DNA from: CAYTPE01 sp964439885
GTDB taxonomy: Bacteria; Patescibacteriota; Patescibacteriia; Magasanikbacterales; GWA2-37-8
DNA length: 34,152 nucleotides
Assembly (NCBI GenBank): GCA_964439885.1
Contig: CAYTPE010000004.1
Location: 1-34,152, forward strand
Direction of reading: 5' to 3'
A model generated the notes under the pieces. The model had not been told where the DNA came from, did not search any database, and saw only the letters and a list, made by a program, of their open reading frames with translations. A program made the translations under genes and the position numbers. How positions within the stretch are numbered: position 1 is the first letter of the stretch; every line of letters begins with the position of its first letter. Below are positions 14,029 through 22,242 of this stretch, piece after piece.

Positions 14029-15003
14029 ATGCAACCATGGGATCTCAAAACGCAATTTTTGGAAGCGGTTAAAGCGAATGGCGGGTGGGTAAATTGCCAC
14101 GCACATTTTGATAAAGCTTTTTACATTACGAAAGACGGCCTTGATAAGAGTATGCTCGATATGGAAGTGAAGTGGCGCATGAGCGACGATATCAAACGGG
14201 CCGCCACTGAGGAGCAAATCGCCGATCGTATTCGCACCGCTCTGGATATGCTTATCGCTCAGGGCACGCGCGCGACGGTCAGTTTCGTTGATGCTTATGA
14301 AGCAGTTGGACACAAGGCTATTGATGCAGCCAACCGCGTTAAAGAGGAGTATAAAGACAAAATCACCTTTTTAACAATTACTCAACCACTGGGTGGTTTG
14401 GTTGACCCGACAGCTCGAGCGCTGTATGAAGAAATCACTGCCAAAGCCGATATCGCCGGTGGTTTACCTTCCAAAGATCGTCCCCGTGACGATGAAAATT
14501 TCGACATTCTTTTTAGCATCGCCAAAAATCTCAACAAGCCCTTGCACATACACATCGACCAAGAGAATAATCCGAACGAACGCGATACCGAAAAATTAAT
14601 CAAATACACCCTTAAGCATGGCTATGAGGGTAAGGTCACTGCTATCCACGCCATCTCTGTCTCCGCCCAGCCCAAAGAATATCGCACGGAGATATACAAA
14701 AAATTAGCAGCTGCCGGTATTAGCGTAGTAGTCTGCCCGTCCGCAGCACTCGGTATGCGTCAGCTTGATCAGTACAGCGCGCCTGTACACAATTCGATCG
14801 CAAACGTACCGGAAATGCTCGAAGCTGGAGTGCTCGTGGGTCTTGGTATCGACAACGTGTACGACTACTACCAACCGTTTGTTGACGGTGACATGTGGGT
14901 AGAAACACGAATGCTATTTGAAGCCTGCCGCTATTACAACCTCGATGAAGTGGCAAAAATAGTCTCGGCTAACGGCGCAAAACTTCTGGGTCTGAGGACT
15001 TAA
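14029..15003 (+). CDS. Amidohydrolase, cytosine-deaminase-like
   Basis: A 324-aa TIM-barrel metal hydrolase. H24-A-H26-F-D28-K fits the HxH strand-1 motif as it appears in cytosine deaminases (HxHxD-K), H175 lies in PLHIHIDQEN, H207 in TAIHAIS, and D275 in GLGIDNVYDYY, together supplying the expected metal ligands and catalytic Asp. CodA has His-Cys-Asp-Glu in the strand-5 motif; here the Glu position is Gln178 with Glu179 next to it, so the catalytic acid may be shifted or the substrate different. The N-terminus lacks the small beta domain present in CodA. It heads a run with argH, an aspartase-like lyase and pyrDEF, which suits a role in pyrimidine salvage, but the substrate is not established. 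Confidence 0.75.
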   Translation: MQPWDLKTQFLEAVKANGGWVNCHAHFDKAFYITKDGLDKSMLDMEVKWRMSDDIKRAATEEQIADRIRTALDMLIAQGTRATVSFVDAYEAVGHKAIDAANRVKEEYKDKITFLTITQPLGGLVDPTARALYEEITAKADIAGGLPSKDRPRDDENFDILFSIAKNLNKPLHIHIDQENNPNERDTEKLIKYTLKHGYEGKVTAIHAISVSAQPKEYRTEIYKKLAAAGISVVVCPSAALGMRQLDQYSAPVHNSIANVPEMLEAGVLVGLGIDNVYDYYQPFVDGDMWVETRMLFEACRYYNLDEVAKIVSANGAKLLGLRT

Positions 15004-15029
15004 TAAACCTCAGTCTTAATTCGCTCGAC

Positions 15030-15064
15030 ATTACTCTTTACTCTTTATTCTTTACTCATTCGTA
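15030..15064. repeat. Degenerate heptanucleotide repeat upstream of argH
   Basis: Five 7-nt units: ATTACTC, TTTACTC, TTTATTC, TTTACTC, ATTCGTA, ending at the argH start codon. Confidence 0.7.
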
Positions 15065-16350
15065 TGCCCAAAATCTGGCAATCCGCCTCCACCACACTCC
15101 ACCCCCTGGTAGAAAAGTACACGGTCGGAAACGATTATATTTTGGACAAAAGTTTGCTCCCTTTCGATATTGAGGCATCCAAAGCGCACGCTCGTGCTCT
15201 CGCGAAAGCCAAAATTATTACCAAAGATGAACTTAAAAAGCTCACTGCCGGACTGAATGAAATTTTGAAGCTGCACCAGGAAGGAAAATTTGAAATCAAA
15301 CAATCGGATGAGGATTGCCATACCGCTATTGAAGGCTATTTGATAGCAAAATATGGTGACATGGGTAAAAAAATTCACACCTGCCGCTCGCGCAACGACC
15401 AAGTACTTGTTGCGACGAGACTGTACACGCGCAAAAAATTGAAACAAGTCAGTGCTGAACTTATTAAGCTCGAAAAAGTATTCTTAAAGTTCGCCAAAAA
15501 ATACCAATTTGTGCCAATGCCTGGATACACCCACACTCGGCGCGCCATGCCTTCGAGCCTTGGCCACTGGGCAGCCGCGTATCTGGAAGAGCTTATTAAC
15601 GATCATATGATCCTAGAGTCGGCATATAATCTCAACGACCAGAACCCACTGGGCGCTGGCGCTGGATTTGGGACTAATTTTAATATCGATCGCAACCTGA
15701 CGACACGACTGCTCAAATTTAAACGCGTGCAAATTAATTCACTCTACTGCGTAAACAGCCGTGGCGCCACCGAAAGTTTTGTAATGGCGGTTTTGACGCA
15801 AATAATGATGACGCTCGGCCGCCTCGCCAATGAAATGATTTGGTTTACTACCCCTGAATTTGATTTCTTCCATTTGCCGTACGAGTTTACCACCGGTTCC
15901 TCTATCATGCCGCAAAAACGTAATCCCGATATTTTTGAGATCGTGCGCAGCAATGTGAATGTGATTGTAGGGCTGCAAACGCAGGTCAAAGATATTTGTA
16001 AAAATTTAATTTCCGGCTACAACCGCGATACGCAGCTCACCAAGGAGCCCCTTATTAAAGCACTTGGTATCACCCGCCGTAGTCTTGAAGTAGTGTCGCT
16101 TGTGATGAGTAAAATAAAGCCAAAAATAGATCGACTGCACCACTCGATGAGCCCCGAACTGTTTGCCGTTAACGAGGCCAATCGACTGGTGATGGAGGGC
16201 ATGCCCTTCCGTGATGCGTATCGCCAGGTAAAAGAGCATTTAAGCGAACTCAAGGTGCCAGATCCAGTCAAAGCCATCAAAGGAGTTACATCGCTTGGTG
16301 GCCCGGGAAATTTGGCGCTTGACCGCTACGTACTCAGTAAACCTCTTTAG
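15064..16350 (+). CDS. argH: Argininosuccinate lyase
   Basis: Member of the fumarase/aspartase superfamily that splits argininosuccinate into arginine and fumarate. The 428-aa product carries HTCRSRNDQV (about 107-116, the substrate-binding ArgH signature), MPGYTHTRRAMPSSLGHW (the second conserved region; the usual THLQRAQP appears as THTRRAMP), and the superfamily loop GSSIMPQKRNPD (about 279-290) whose QKRNPD ending is specific to ArgH. Length is slightly below the common 455-465. There is no argG in the window. It is followed after 6 bp by a second superfamily member, which suggests co-transcription and fumarate-linked chemistry. Confidence 0.9.
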   Translation: MPKIWQSASTTLHPLVEKYTVGNDYILDKSLLPFDIEASKAHARALAKAKIITKDELKKLTAGLNEILKLHQEGKFEIKQSDEDCHTAIEGYLIAKYGDMGKKIHTCRSRNDQVLVATRLYTRKKLKQVSAELIKLEKVFLKFAKKYQFVPMPGYTHTRRAMPSSLGHWAAAYLEELINDHMILESAYNLNDQNPLGAGAGFGTNFNIDRNLTTRLLKFKRVQINSLYCVNSRGATESFVMAVLTQIMMTLGRLANEMIWFTTPEFDFFHLPYEFTTGSSIMPQKRNPDIFEIVRSNVNVIVGLQTQVKDICKNLISGYNRDTQLTKEPLIKALGITRRSLEVVSLVMSKIKPKIDRLHHSMSPELFAVNEANRLVMEGMPFRDAYRQVKEHLSELKVPDPVKAIKGVTSLGGPGNLALDRYVLSKPL

Positions 16351-16356
16351 TGCGGT

Positions 16357-17697
16357 ATGACTATCACTATTCCAAAAAAACCACTCTACCAAGACGAAAC
16401 TAAAAAAGCGATCGAAAATTTTATCGTGACCGGCCATCCGTTTTCAGCGCGGTTGGCTCACCGTGTGGCTTTGGTAAAAATCGCAGCTGCCAAAGCGAAC
16501 TCTGCCACCGGAGTGTTGCCCGAAAATATTTCCTCTGCCATCTGCGCGGCTGCTGAAGAGCTCATTCGCCACGACTATGACGATCATATCGTGGTAGATA
16601 TGATTCAAGGTGGCGCCGGCACGAGCATCAACATGAATGTGAATGAAATAATCGCGACTCGAGCGACCGAAATTTTAAACGACGGTACTATCGTGCATCC
16701 GCTCGACCATGTGAATAGATCGCAATCGACGAACGATGTTGTGCCCACCGCCATGAAAATCGCGGCGCTCCAACTCGTGGATGCGTTAATACACTCATAC
16801 CGACAATTTGCCGATGGACTTGAACAGAAAGCACATGAATTTAAAGATACTATCAAAACAGGCCGCACCCATTTGCAGGATGCGGTGCCAATGACACTCG
16901 GCCAAGAGTTTGGCGCTCACGCCGCCGCTGCCCGCGCCGACATTGCGCGTCTCGCGCGAACTAAGGAGTCGTTATACGGTCTCAATTTGGGTGGCACTGC
17001 CGTTGGTACCGGCATCAATGCCACCAAGGCGTACCAAGAAGCGGCTGTGGCCTATTTGGCCGAGCGTACAGGCTACCCGTTCAAACCCGCTGCTAATTTA
17101 ATTTATGCCACGCAGTACGCGGATGGTTTTATGGAAGTGAGTGCCACACTCACCGTGGCCGCGGCCAATTTGATAAAATGCATGAATGACCTGCGACTGC
17201 TTGCTTCAGGGCCGCGTGCCGGGCTTGGTGAGATTCAATTCGCACCACTACAAAAAGGTTCCACTATAATGCCGGGTAAAGTAAATCCCGTTTTGGCAGA
17301 AACGATTAACCAAATCTGTTTTCAAATTATTGGCAACAACCAAGCTATTTTCATGGCCGTGCAGGCCGGTCAACTTGAGTTGAACGTGATGCTTCCAGTA
17401 GTAGCCAAAAATTTGTTTGAAGCTTTAAGTTCACTGAGCAATGGCCTTGACGTCTTCACTTCTCGAGCACTCGCCACTCTTATTGCCAACCGTGAACGGT
17501 GTCGCGCGCTGCTTGAAAATAGCTCTGTTCTCGCCACCGCCCTCACGCCAAAAGTGGGGTACGATGCGGCGGCCGCGGCTGTAAAACAAGCGCTTGCTGA
17601 GCAAAAATCGATTCGCCAAGTACTCGTGGAACAGCATATTTTGACCGAAGCTGAGTTTGACGCGCTCGTAGAAGATCCCTCTCTCATTGGATGGTAA
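16357..17697 (+). CDS. Aspartate ammonia-lyase-like enzyme (fumarase/aspartase family)
   Basis: Interconverts aspartate with fumarate plus ammonia if aspartase, or malate with fumarate if fumarase. DMIQGGAGTSINMNVNEI (about 85-102) and TGRTHLQDAVPMTLGQEF (168-185) match aspartase, where fumarase C has QTGSGTQSNMN and TGRTHLQDATPLTLGQE-like text. The superfamily loop is GSTIMPGKVNPV (306-317), with VNQ-like ETINQICFQIIGNN and AGQLELNVM after it, again nearer aspartase. At 446 aa it is about 25-30 residues shorter than typical because the N-terminal RxExD segment is missing. The stop overlaps the next gene. I favour aspartase but would not exclude fumarase. Confidence 0.82.
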   Translation: MTITIPKKPLYQDETKKAIENFIVTGHPFSARLAHRVALVKIAAAKANSATGVLPENISSAICAAAEELIRHDYDDHIVVDMIQGGAGTSINMNVNEIIATRATEILNDGTIVHPLDHVNRSQSTNDVVPTAMKIAALQLVDALIHSYRQFADGLEQKAHEFKDTIKTGRTHLQDAVPMTLGQEFGAHAAAARADIARLARTKESLYGLNLGGTAVGTGINATKAYQEAAVAYLAERTGYPFKPAANLIYATQYADGFMEVSATLTVAAANLIKCMNDLRLLASGPRAGLGEIQFAPLQKGSTIMPGKVNPVLAETINQICFQIIGNNQAIFMAVQAGQLELNVMLPVVAKNLFEALSSLSNGLDVFTSRALATLIANRERCRALLENSSVLATALTPKVGYDAAAAAVKQALAEQKSIRQVLVEQHILTEAEFDALVEDPSLIGW

Positions 17698-17963
17698 CTA
17701 TGCAACGCACATTTTCTCAAGCCGTGTACACAGTGGTGAAAAAAATACCAAAAGGCGCGACTTTAACGTACAAAGAAGTGGCCGAGCAAGCTGGATTTCC
17801 CAAAGCGTACCGAGCGGTTGGTACTGTTCTGAGCAAAAATTACGACCCAGCTATCCCCTGTCACCGTGTGGTACGCAGCGATGGTAAAACGGGCGGGTAC
17901 AACCGTGGCGCTCACAGAAAAGCCGTGCTTCTCGCGGAGGAAAAAAGATCTGCACGTTCTTAG
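17691..17963 (+). CDS. MGMT/ATL-type methylated-DNA--cysteine methyltransferase domain protein
   Basis: A 90-aa protein equal to only the C-terminal DNA-binding and active-site domain of Ogt/MGMT. The wing-helix residues TYKEVAEQAG and AVGTVLSKN are followed by the active-site motif PCHRVV (about 57-62) and the GGYNRGAHRKAVLLAEE helix. Because Cys is present in PCHRV, alkyl transfer is possible; ATL proteins without Cys are the closest relatives in size. The start at 17691 overlaps the lyase stop by 7 bp; the ATG at 17700 is an alternative. It sits just before pyrD with no obvious metabolic link. Confidence 0.85.
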   Translation: MVTMQRTFSQAVYTVVKKIPKGATLTYKEVAEQAGFPKAYRAVGTVLSKNYDPAIPCHRVVRSDGKTGGYNRGAHRKAVLLAEEKRSARS

Positions 17964-17970
17964 AGACTGT

Positions 17971-19011
17971 ATGTACAAATATCTTATTCGCCCCCTTCTC
18001 TACCGCTTCGATGCCGAAGCAATTCATGTTTTTGTTACGCGCAATCTCCATAAAGCACTCCGCCATCGTCTTATAAAAAAAATTATTGAGCGGCTCTACC
18101 GTTTACGGAATCCCGCACTCGAACGGACGGTGTTTGGTATTCGATTCGCTAACCCAGTCGGCTTAGCTGCCGGGTTTGATAAAGGTGCTTTTGGCATCGA
18201 GGATATGCAGTCGCTCGGTTTTGGATTTACCGAAGTGGGCACCGTCACACCGCTCCCTCAGCCGGGCAATGCCCAGCCGCGTATTTTCCGTCTGCCCAAA
18301 GACACCGCTCTTCTTAACCGCATGGGCTTTAATAGCTGGGGAGCGAAAGCCATGGCCGAACGTTTAGGCCGTCGCGCTCGAACCGACATGGTGGTGGGTA
18401 TCAATATCGGAAAGAACAAAGAAACTCCGCTCGAGAGTGCTCACGAAGACTATGTTGCCTGCTTCAAGCAGCTGCACGCGTACGGTGATTATTTTGTGAT
18501 TAATGTCAGCTCACCCAATACGCCTGGCTTGCGTTCACTGCAAGATACGGCTCCCCTGCGCACAATTATCGAGGCTCTCCAGGCGGTGGATGTGCAGCAG
18601 CACAATCCCAAACCGTTACTGCTCAAAATCGCGCCCGATATGACCAATGAACAGCTCGATAGTATTATCGCGCTTGCTTTGGAAACAAAATTGGCTGGTG
18701 TCGTCGCCATCAATACCACCGTAAGCCGCGAAAATCTCAATACTGATAAAAATTATGTAGCATCACTTGGCGAAGGTGGTGTAAGTGGCAAACCACTTTC
18801 CGCTCGCTCAACCGAAGTAATTCGCCACATTGCCGAGGCCACTCACCACACGCTTCCCATTATCGCCTCGGGTGGCGTATGCACCGTGCAGGACGCCTTG
18901 GAAAAACTCGAAGCTGGCGCTTCGCTCGTCGAGCTCTATACCGGCTTTATCTACGAGGGTCCGGGACTTATCAAAAAAATTAATAAAGCTATTATTAAGA
19001 GCGTAATATGA
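17971..19011 (+). CDS. pyrD: Dihydroorotate dehydrogenase, class 2 (quinone type)
   Basis: FMN enzyme oxidising dihydroorotate to orotate. The ATG at 17971 gives 346 aa; the upstream in-frame ATG at 17866 would add 35 residues encoded inside the MGMT-like gene and is unlikely. Residues 1-45 form the basic amphipathic helical extension that anchors class 2 enzymes to the membrane. Core motifs are NPVGLAAGFDKGAFGI (61-76), GFTEVGTVTP, VVGINIGKNKETP, INVSSPNTPGLRSLQ (177-191, catalytic Ser in the SSPN motif; class 1 has Cys there), and IASGGV near the C-terminus. Class 2 normally passes electrons to a quinone. The stop overlaps pyrE by 4 bp (ATGA). Confidence 0.94.
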   Translation: MYKYLIRPLLYRFDAEAIHVFVTRNLHKALRHRLIKKIIERLYRLRNPALERTVFGIRFANPVGLAAGFDKGAFGIEDMQSLGFGFTEVGTVTPLPQPGNAQPRIFRLPKDTALLNRMGFNSWGAKAMAERLGRRARTDMVVGINIGKNKETPLESAHEDYVACFKQLHAYGDYFVINVSSPNTPGLRSLQDTAPLRTIIEALQAVDVQQHNPKPLLLKIAPDMTNEQLDSIIALALETKLAGVVAINTTVSRENLNTDKNYVASLGEGGVSGKPLSARSTEVIRHIAEATHHTLPIIASGGVCTVQDALEKLEAGASLVELYTGFIYEGPGLIKKINKAIIKSVI

Positions 19012-19640
19012 CTTCAGCCAAAGAAATTGCAAAGCTCCTACTTGACATCAAGGCAGTGACCGTACGAACCAATCCGCCATTTACCTGGGCCTCTGGCATT
19101 AAAGCTCCTATTTATTGCGACAATCGTTTGCTCATTTCGTACCCACAGGAGCGCTGGCAAATAATTGACTGCTTCATAGCCCTCATTAAAGAAAAAAAAA
19201 TCGAATTCGATGTTATCGGCGGTACTGCTACTGCCGCTATTCCCTGGGCAGCCTTTCTTTCGTATGAACTCAATGTACCGATGGTGTACATTCGACCCGA
19301 GCAGAAAGATCACGGTAAAGGCAAACAAGTTGAAGGAACGATACCGAGTGGCTCAAAAGTTTTAATCGTCGAAGATTTAATTTCTACGGGTGGAAGTTCG
19401 ATCAAATCAGCTCAAGCTTGTATTCGCGAATACCATGCGCAAGTCAGCGCGGTATTGGCAATTTTTACCTACGAAATGCAGAAAGCCACAGCAGCGTTTC
19501 AAGAGGCTGGGATAACACCATACGCCTTAAGCAGCTTTTCTACCTTGTTGTCGGTTGCCATTGAAGAAAAGTGTTTAAAACCAAATGAAAAAATGTTGGC
19601 GGAATCATGGAGCGCCGACCCAGAAAATTGGAAAATTTGA
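19008..19640 (+). CDS. pyrE: Orotate phosphoribosyltransferase
   Basis: Adds PRPP to orotate to make OMP. The 210-aa product has the N-terminal hood FTWASGIKAPIYCDNRLL (25-42), which binds orotate, YIRPEQKDHGKGKQVEG with the flexible catalytic loop, and the PRPP-binding motif VLIVEDLISTGGSS (about 118-131). The start codon overlaps the pyrD stop, so translation is probably coupled, and pyrF follows after 6 bp. Confidence 0.95.
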   Translation: MTSAKEIAKLLLDIKAVTVRTNPPFTWASGIKAPIYCDNRLLISYPQERWQIIDCFIALIKEKKIEFDVIGGTATAAIPWAAFLSYELNVPMVYIRPEQKDHGKGKQVEGTIPSGSKVLIVEDLISTGGSSIKSAQACIREYHAQVSAVLAIFTYEMQKATAAFQEAGITPYALSSFSTLLSVAIEEKCLKPNEKMLAESWSADPENWKI

Positions 19641-19646
19641 TGTTGT

Positions 19647-20459
19647 ATGTTTCAAAAGCTAAAAAATATTTCTCAAAAAAATAATTCCTTCCTCTGCGTT
19701 GGCCTCGATCCTGAACTTGGGAAGCTTCCGGCACATCTGAAGGATGACTCAACGCCACAATTTACCTTCAATAAGGCAATTGTGGATGCAACACACGACT
19801 TGGTGATCTCGTATAAACCGAACCCCGCGTTCTACGAAGCGCGTGGCGCGCAGGGAGTGGCGGAGCTTAAGATGACGTGTGATTATATTCGCAGTACCTA
19901 TCCGGAGATCCCGGTTATTGTGGATGCAAAACGTGGCGATATCGGTAATACCAATAATGGGTACGCGCAGTATGTCTTTGATTATTTGCAAGCTGATGCG
20001 ATTACTGTAATGCCCTACATGGGGATCGAGTCACTCAATTGTTTTTTCGCATACAAAGAAAAAGGTATCATCGTGGGCTGCCACTCGTCCAACCCCGGCG
20101 GCAAGGAATTCCAAGATTTACTCGTTGGGGGGAAACCTCTCTATGAAATCGTAGCGATTGAACTCATGAAGCAAAATGGATCTAATCTAAACGTCATGAT
20201 GTTCATGGGTGCAACGTACCCTGAACAACTGACCGAGATCAGGAAGATCGTTGGCAACATGACCCTCCTTGTTCCTGGGCTTGGTGCGCAGGGCGGAGAA
20301 ACGGAAAAAACAGTCCGCGCCGGTCTCAACTCCGAAGGTGCTGGCATGATTATTAACTCTTCTCGTAGAATCATTTTTGCTTCAAATGGTAGAGATTTTG
20401 CAGAGCGAGGACGCGCTGAAGCGCTAAAGCTTAGAGATGAAATAAATAAATATCGCTAA
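19647..20459 (+). CDS. pyrF: Orotidine-5'-phosphate decarboxylase, type 2
   Basis: Last step to UMP. The 270-aa product has FLCVGLDPELGKLP (15-28), the catalytic IVDAKRGDIGNTNNGY (about 90-105, with the Asp-Lys-Asp set of the type 2 subfamily), VGCHSSNPGGKEFQ for phosphate contact, and VPGLGAQGGE near residue 210. Length is normal for type 2 enzymes and longer than the 230-aa type 1. It closes the pyrD-pyrE-pyrF run and is followed by a terminator. Confidence 0.95.
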   Translation: MFQKLKNISQKNNSFLCVGLDPELGKLPAHLKDDSTPQFTFNKAIVDATHDLVISYKPNPAFYEARGAQGVAELKMTCDYIRSTYPEIPVIVDAKRGDIGNTNNGYAQYVFDYLQADAITVMPYMGIESLNCFFAYKEKGIIVGCHSSNPGGKEFQDLLVGGKPLYEIVAIELMKQNGSNLNVMMFMGATYPEQLTEIRKIVGNMTLLVPGLGAQGGETEKTVRAGLNSEGAGMIINSSRRIIFASNGRDFAERGRAEALKLRDEINKYR

Positions 20460-20467
20460 TTAAAAAT

Positions 20468-20491
20468 CCGGCCCTTCAGCCGGTTTTTTTT
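20468..20491 (+). terminator. Terminator of the pyr operon
   Basis: CCGGC (20468-20472) / GCCGG (20479-20483), loop CCTTCA, then T8. Confidence 0.87.
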
Positions 20492-20522
20492 ACGTATAAA
20501 CTTACTCTGCCTACTCTGCGTA

Positions 20523-21104
20523 CTAGCGTATCACTTTCAACGCCTCTCGCAAAAGTTGTTCACTCGTCTTCCCGCCCGCATCAATTTTCTTCACCGCATC
20601 TCGCGCTTGGAGCACTGAGTATCCCAGCGTCACCAGCGCGTCCATCACATCGGTCATCGTGTCGCCTGTCATTGTTAATTGCTCATTGCTCATTGCTAAT
20701 TGGTTCTTCACTTTTGATTTGAGATCAACCACAATTCTCTCAGCCGTCTTCTTGCCAATCCCACTCACATTTGTGAGATACGCCACATCTCCGCGGCCGA
20801 TGGCGAGTGTGATTTCTTCCACGCTCCCCAGCTCTAAGAGATGCAGGGCGGTTTTGGGCCCCACGCCACTCACACTCAAAAATTGCTTAAAGAGTTCTTT
20901 TTCGGCCACGCTCCCAAAACCAAACAGATCAAGCGCGTCTTCACGAACCACGAGGTAGGTGTCGAGCGTTAGTTCGGAGTTCACCGTAGCACGTTTGGAG
21001 GCCGATGGGCTCACCAAAATGCGATAGCCAACACCACCACTTGTCATGAGTGTAACTTCGCCGTTTTGGTTGCTGGTGATTTTACCGAAGAGTTGTGAGA
21101 TCAT
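20523..21104 (-). CDS. ruvA: Holliday junction branch migration protein RuvA
   Basis: RuvA tetramers hold the Holliday junction for the RuvB motor. The 193-aa product has the N-terminal OB domain (1-62, MISQLFGKI, GGVGYRILV, REDALDLFGF), two helix-hairpin-helix motifs, FLSVSGVGPKTALHLL (75-90) and LTNVSGIGKKTAERIVVDL (110-128), and a C-terminal domain III (150-193, DVMDALVTLGYSVLQARDAV) that contacts RuvB. The acid pin is replaced in part by local acidic residues. The linker between domains II and III (about 134-147) is encoded by a heptanucleotide repeat. It lies downstream of the Nif3-like gene on the same strand. No ruvB or ruvC is in the window. Confidence 0.95.
   Translation of the reverse strand: MISQLFGKITSNQNGEVTLMTSGGVGYRILVSPSASKRATVNSELTLDTYLVVREDALDLFGFGSVAEKELFKQFLSVSGVGPKTALHLLELGSVEEITLAIGRGDVAYLTNVSGIGKKTAERIVVDLKSKVKNQLAMSNEQLTMTGDTMTDVMDALVTLGYSVLQARDAVKKIDAGGKTSEQLLREALKVIR
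20671..20705. repeat. Heptanucleotide repeat inside ruvA
   Basis: Five 7-nt units on the + strand: ATTGTTA, ATTGCTC, ATTGCTC, ATTGCTA, ATTGGTT. They encode the flexible linker between RuvA domains II and III. Confidence 0.75.
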
Positions 21105-21114
21105 AAGAGTTCAA

Positions 21115-21170
21115 AGCCAATAGCCAATAGTTCATAGGCCTATTGGCTATGTACTATTGGCTACGAACTA
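21115..21170. repeat. Heptanucleotide repeat with dyad symmetry, ruvA/Nif3-like gap
   Basis: Eight 7-nt units: AGCCAAT twice, AGTTCAT, AGGCCTA, TTGGCTA, TGTACTA, TTGGCTA, CGAACTA. The two halves are inverted around AGGCCT, so the RNA could form a long hairpin. It fills nearly all of the 71-bp gap. Very similar words occur inside ileS at 25966-26000. Confidence 0.8.
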
Positions 21171-21175
21171 ACGAT

Positions 21176-22144
21176 TTACTTTTTCTTCTTCACCCGGCTC
21201 ACTCGTATCAACCCTCCACACGGCACCACTTCAATGCCCCGTTTTTCGAGCTCGTCGAGGAAGAGGTTCATACCAAGGGAATCGGATGACATGTGGCCGG
21301 CTGTCACTACGTTGAGCTGCACTTCATTAGCTTTTTCGAGCGTCTCTTTTCGCATATGCATGCCCACAATTGTACTCACACCGGATCGAGAAAATTCTTG
21401 ATAGATTTTGCCTGATGGCTCGGTGCCACCAGTCATCTCAACGAGAAATTTGCCCACTCGATGATTCGGGCTGCCGGCAAAAAGCTTTGGACCTGAGCCC
21501 ATTCGCTTAGCCATTTGATACTCCGGAATTTCGAGAAGCAAATCCATGAGATCTCCGAGTGTTTCAGGTTTATTTTTCTTTAAATAATCATTCATGAATT
21601 TATCCACGAGGTTGTCGGTTATGGTGTGTGTATTGATGAAGTTAACCCCCAACAGCTCGGCAACATTGACTGACTGATAATGATTGGCTGGATGCACATT
21701 CCTGCCCACCTCACTCATGCGCTCTTCCATGATTTTTTCTGAGAGATGTACTGGTACACCGTAACTTTCAAAAATGCTGATACCCATCTCCATTACTTCG
21801 TGCAGATTGGCCAGGGCTTGGCCCTCCGGGTGATGGGCAATAACTAAATCGATCTTTTTGCCTCGTTCATTAAGCTGACTCGCCAACAAGATTTCACTCG
21901 CACCGATATCGATACCTGCCATCACTCGTCTTACAGTAGTTTTTTTGTCATTCACGTGTACTCGGCTATCAGGATACGGGTTGGTCAGATTTTCTTTATC
22001 AAAATAAAGCTTATCTTTAGTGGTTAAATTATCGTATTCTTTTTTAATACGACCGAGATATCGCTCAACCCCTTTTATACCTCGGGGGTCCGCCTTAATG
22101 CCGATCTTAATACCAAGATCGAAAACTTGCTGGACAGTAAGCAT
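21176..22144 (-). CDS. Nif3-like dinuclear metal-center protein (probable)
   Basis: I place the start at 22144; ATGs at 22192 and 22153 also lie in frame, but the promoter at 22169-22197 puts transcription start near 22162, so 22192 cannot be used. The 322-aa product has DLVIAHHPEG (about 104-113) and AGHMSSDSLGMNLFLDEL (about 287-304), reminiscent of the two metal-binding His clusters of the NIF3/YbgI fold, with an inserted middle domain between them. A basic tail VKKKK ends the protein. The family is widespread and its cellular role is uncertain; the match is by motif only. It is co-directional with ruvA, 71 bp downstream. Confidence 0.6.
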   Translation of the reverse strand: MLTVQQVFDLGIKIGIKADPRGIKGVERYLGRIKKEYDNLTTKDKLYFDKENLTNPYPDSRVHVNDKKTTVRRVMAGIDIGASEILLASQLNERGKKIDLVIAHHPEGQALANLHEVMEMGISIFESYGVPVHLSEKIMEERMSEVGRNVHPANHYQSVNVAELLGVNFINTHTITDNLVDKFMNDYLKKNKPETLGDLMDLLLEIPEYQMAKRMGSGPKLFAGSPNHRVGKFLVEMTGGTEPSGKIYQEFSRSGVSTIVGMHMRKETLEKANEVQLNVVTAGHMSSDSLGMNLFLDELEKRGIEVVPCGGLIRVSRVKKKK

Positions 22145-22168
22145 ACTAATCATTAAATAAATACTATT

Positions 22169-22197
22169 ACTATAGAATACACCCCAGACCATGTCAA
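22169..22197 (-). promoter_or_regulatory. Promoter of the Nif3-like/ruvA operon
   Basis: On the minus strand TTGACA (22197-22192), 17 bp, TATAGT (22174-22169). Confidence 0.83.
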
Positions 22198-22208
22198 CAT
22201 GGTATTTT

Positions 22209-22232
22209 AAAACTCACCAGTTGGTGAGTTTT
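22209..22232 (-). terminator. Hairpin terminator after the ATP-grasp gene
   Basis: AAAACTCACCA (22209-22219) / TGGTGAGTTTT (22222-22232) with a 2-nt centre GT. It lies 10 bp past the end of the ATP-grasp reading frame and can act in either direction. Confidence 0.7.
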
Positions 22233-22242
22233 ATTTTGTTTT

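Noticed and set aside
15064..17697. argH and aspartase-like gene as a duplicated single gene
   Set aside because: They share only superfamily motifs; signature loops (QKRNPD against PGKVNPV) assign them to different families.
21115..21170. CRISPR array
   Set aside because: Units are 7 nt without spacers, degenerate and inverted; no cas genes are present.
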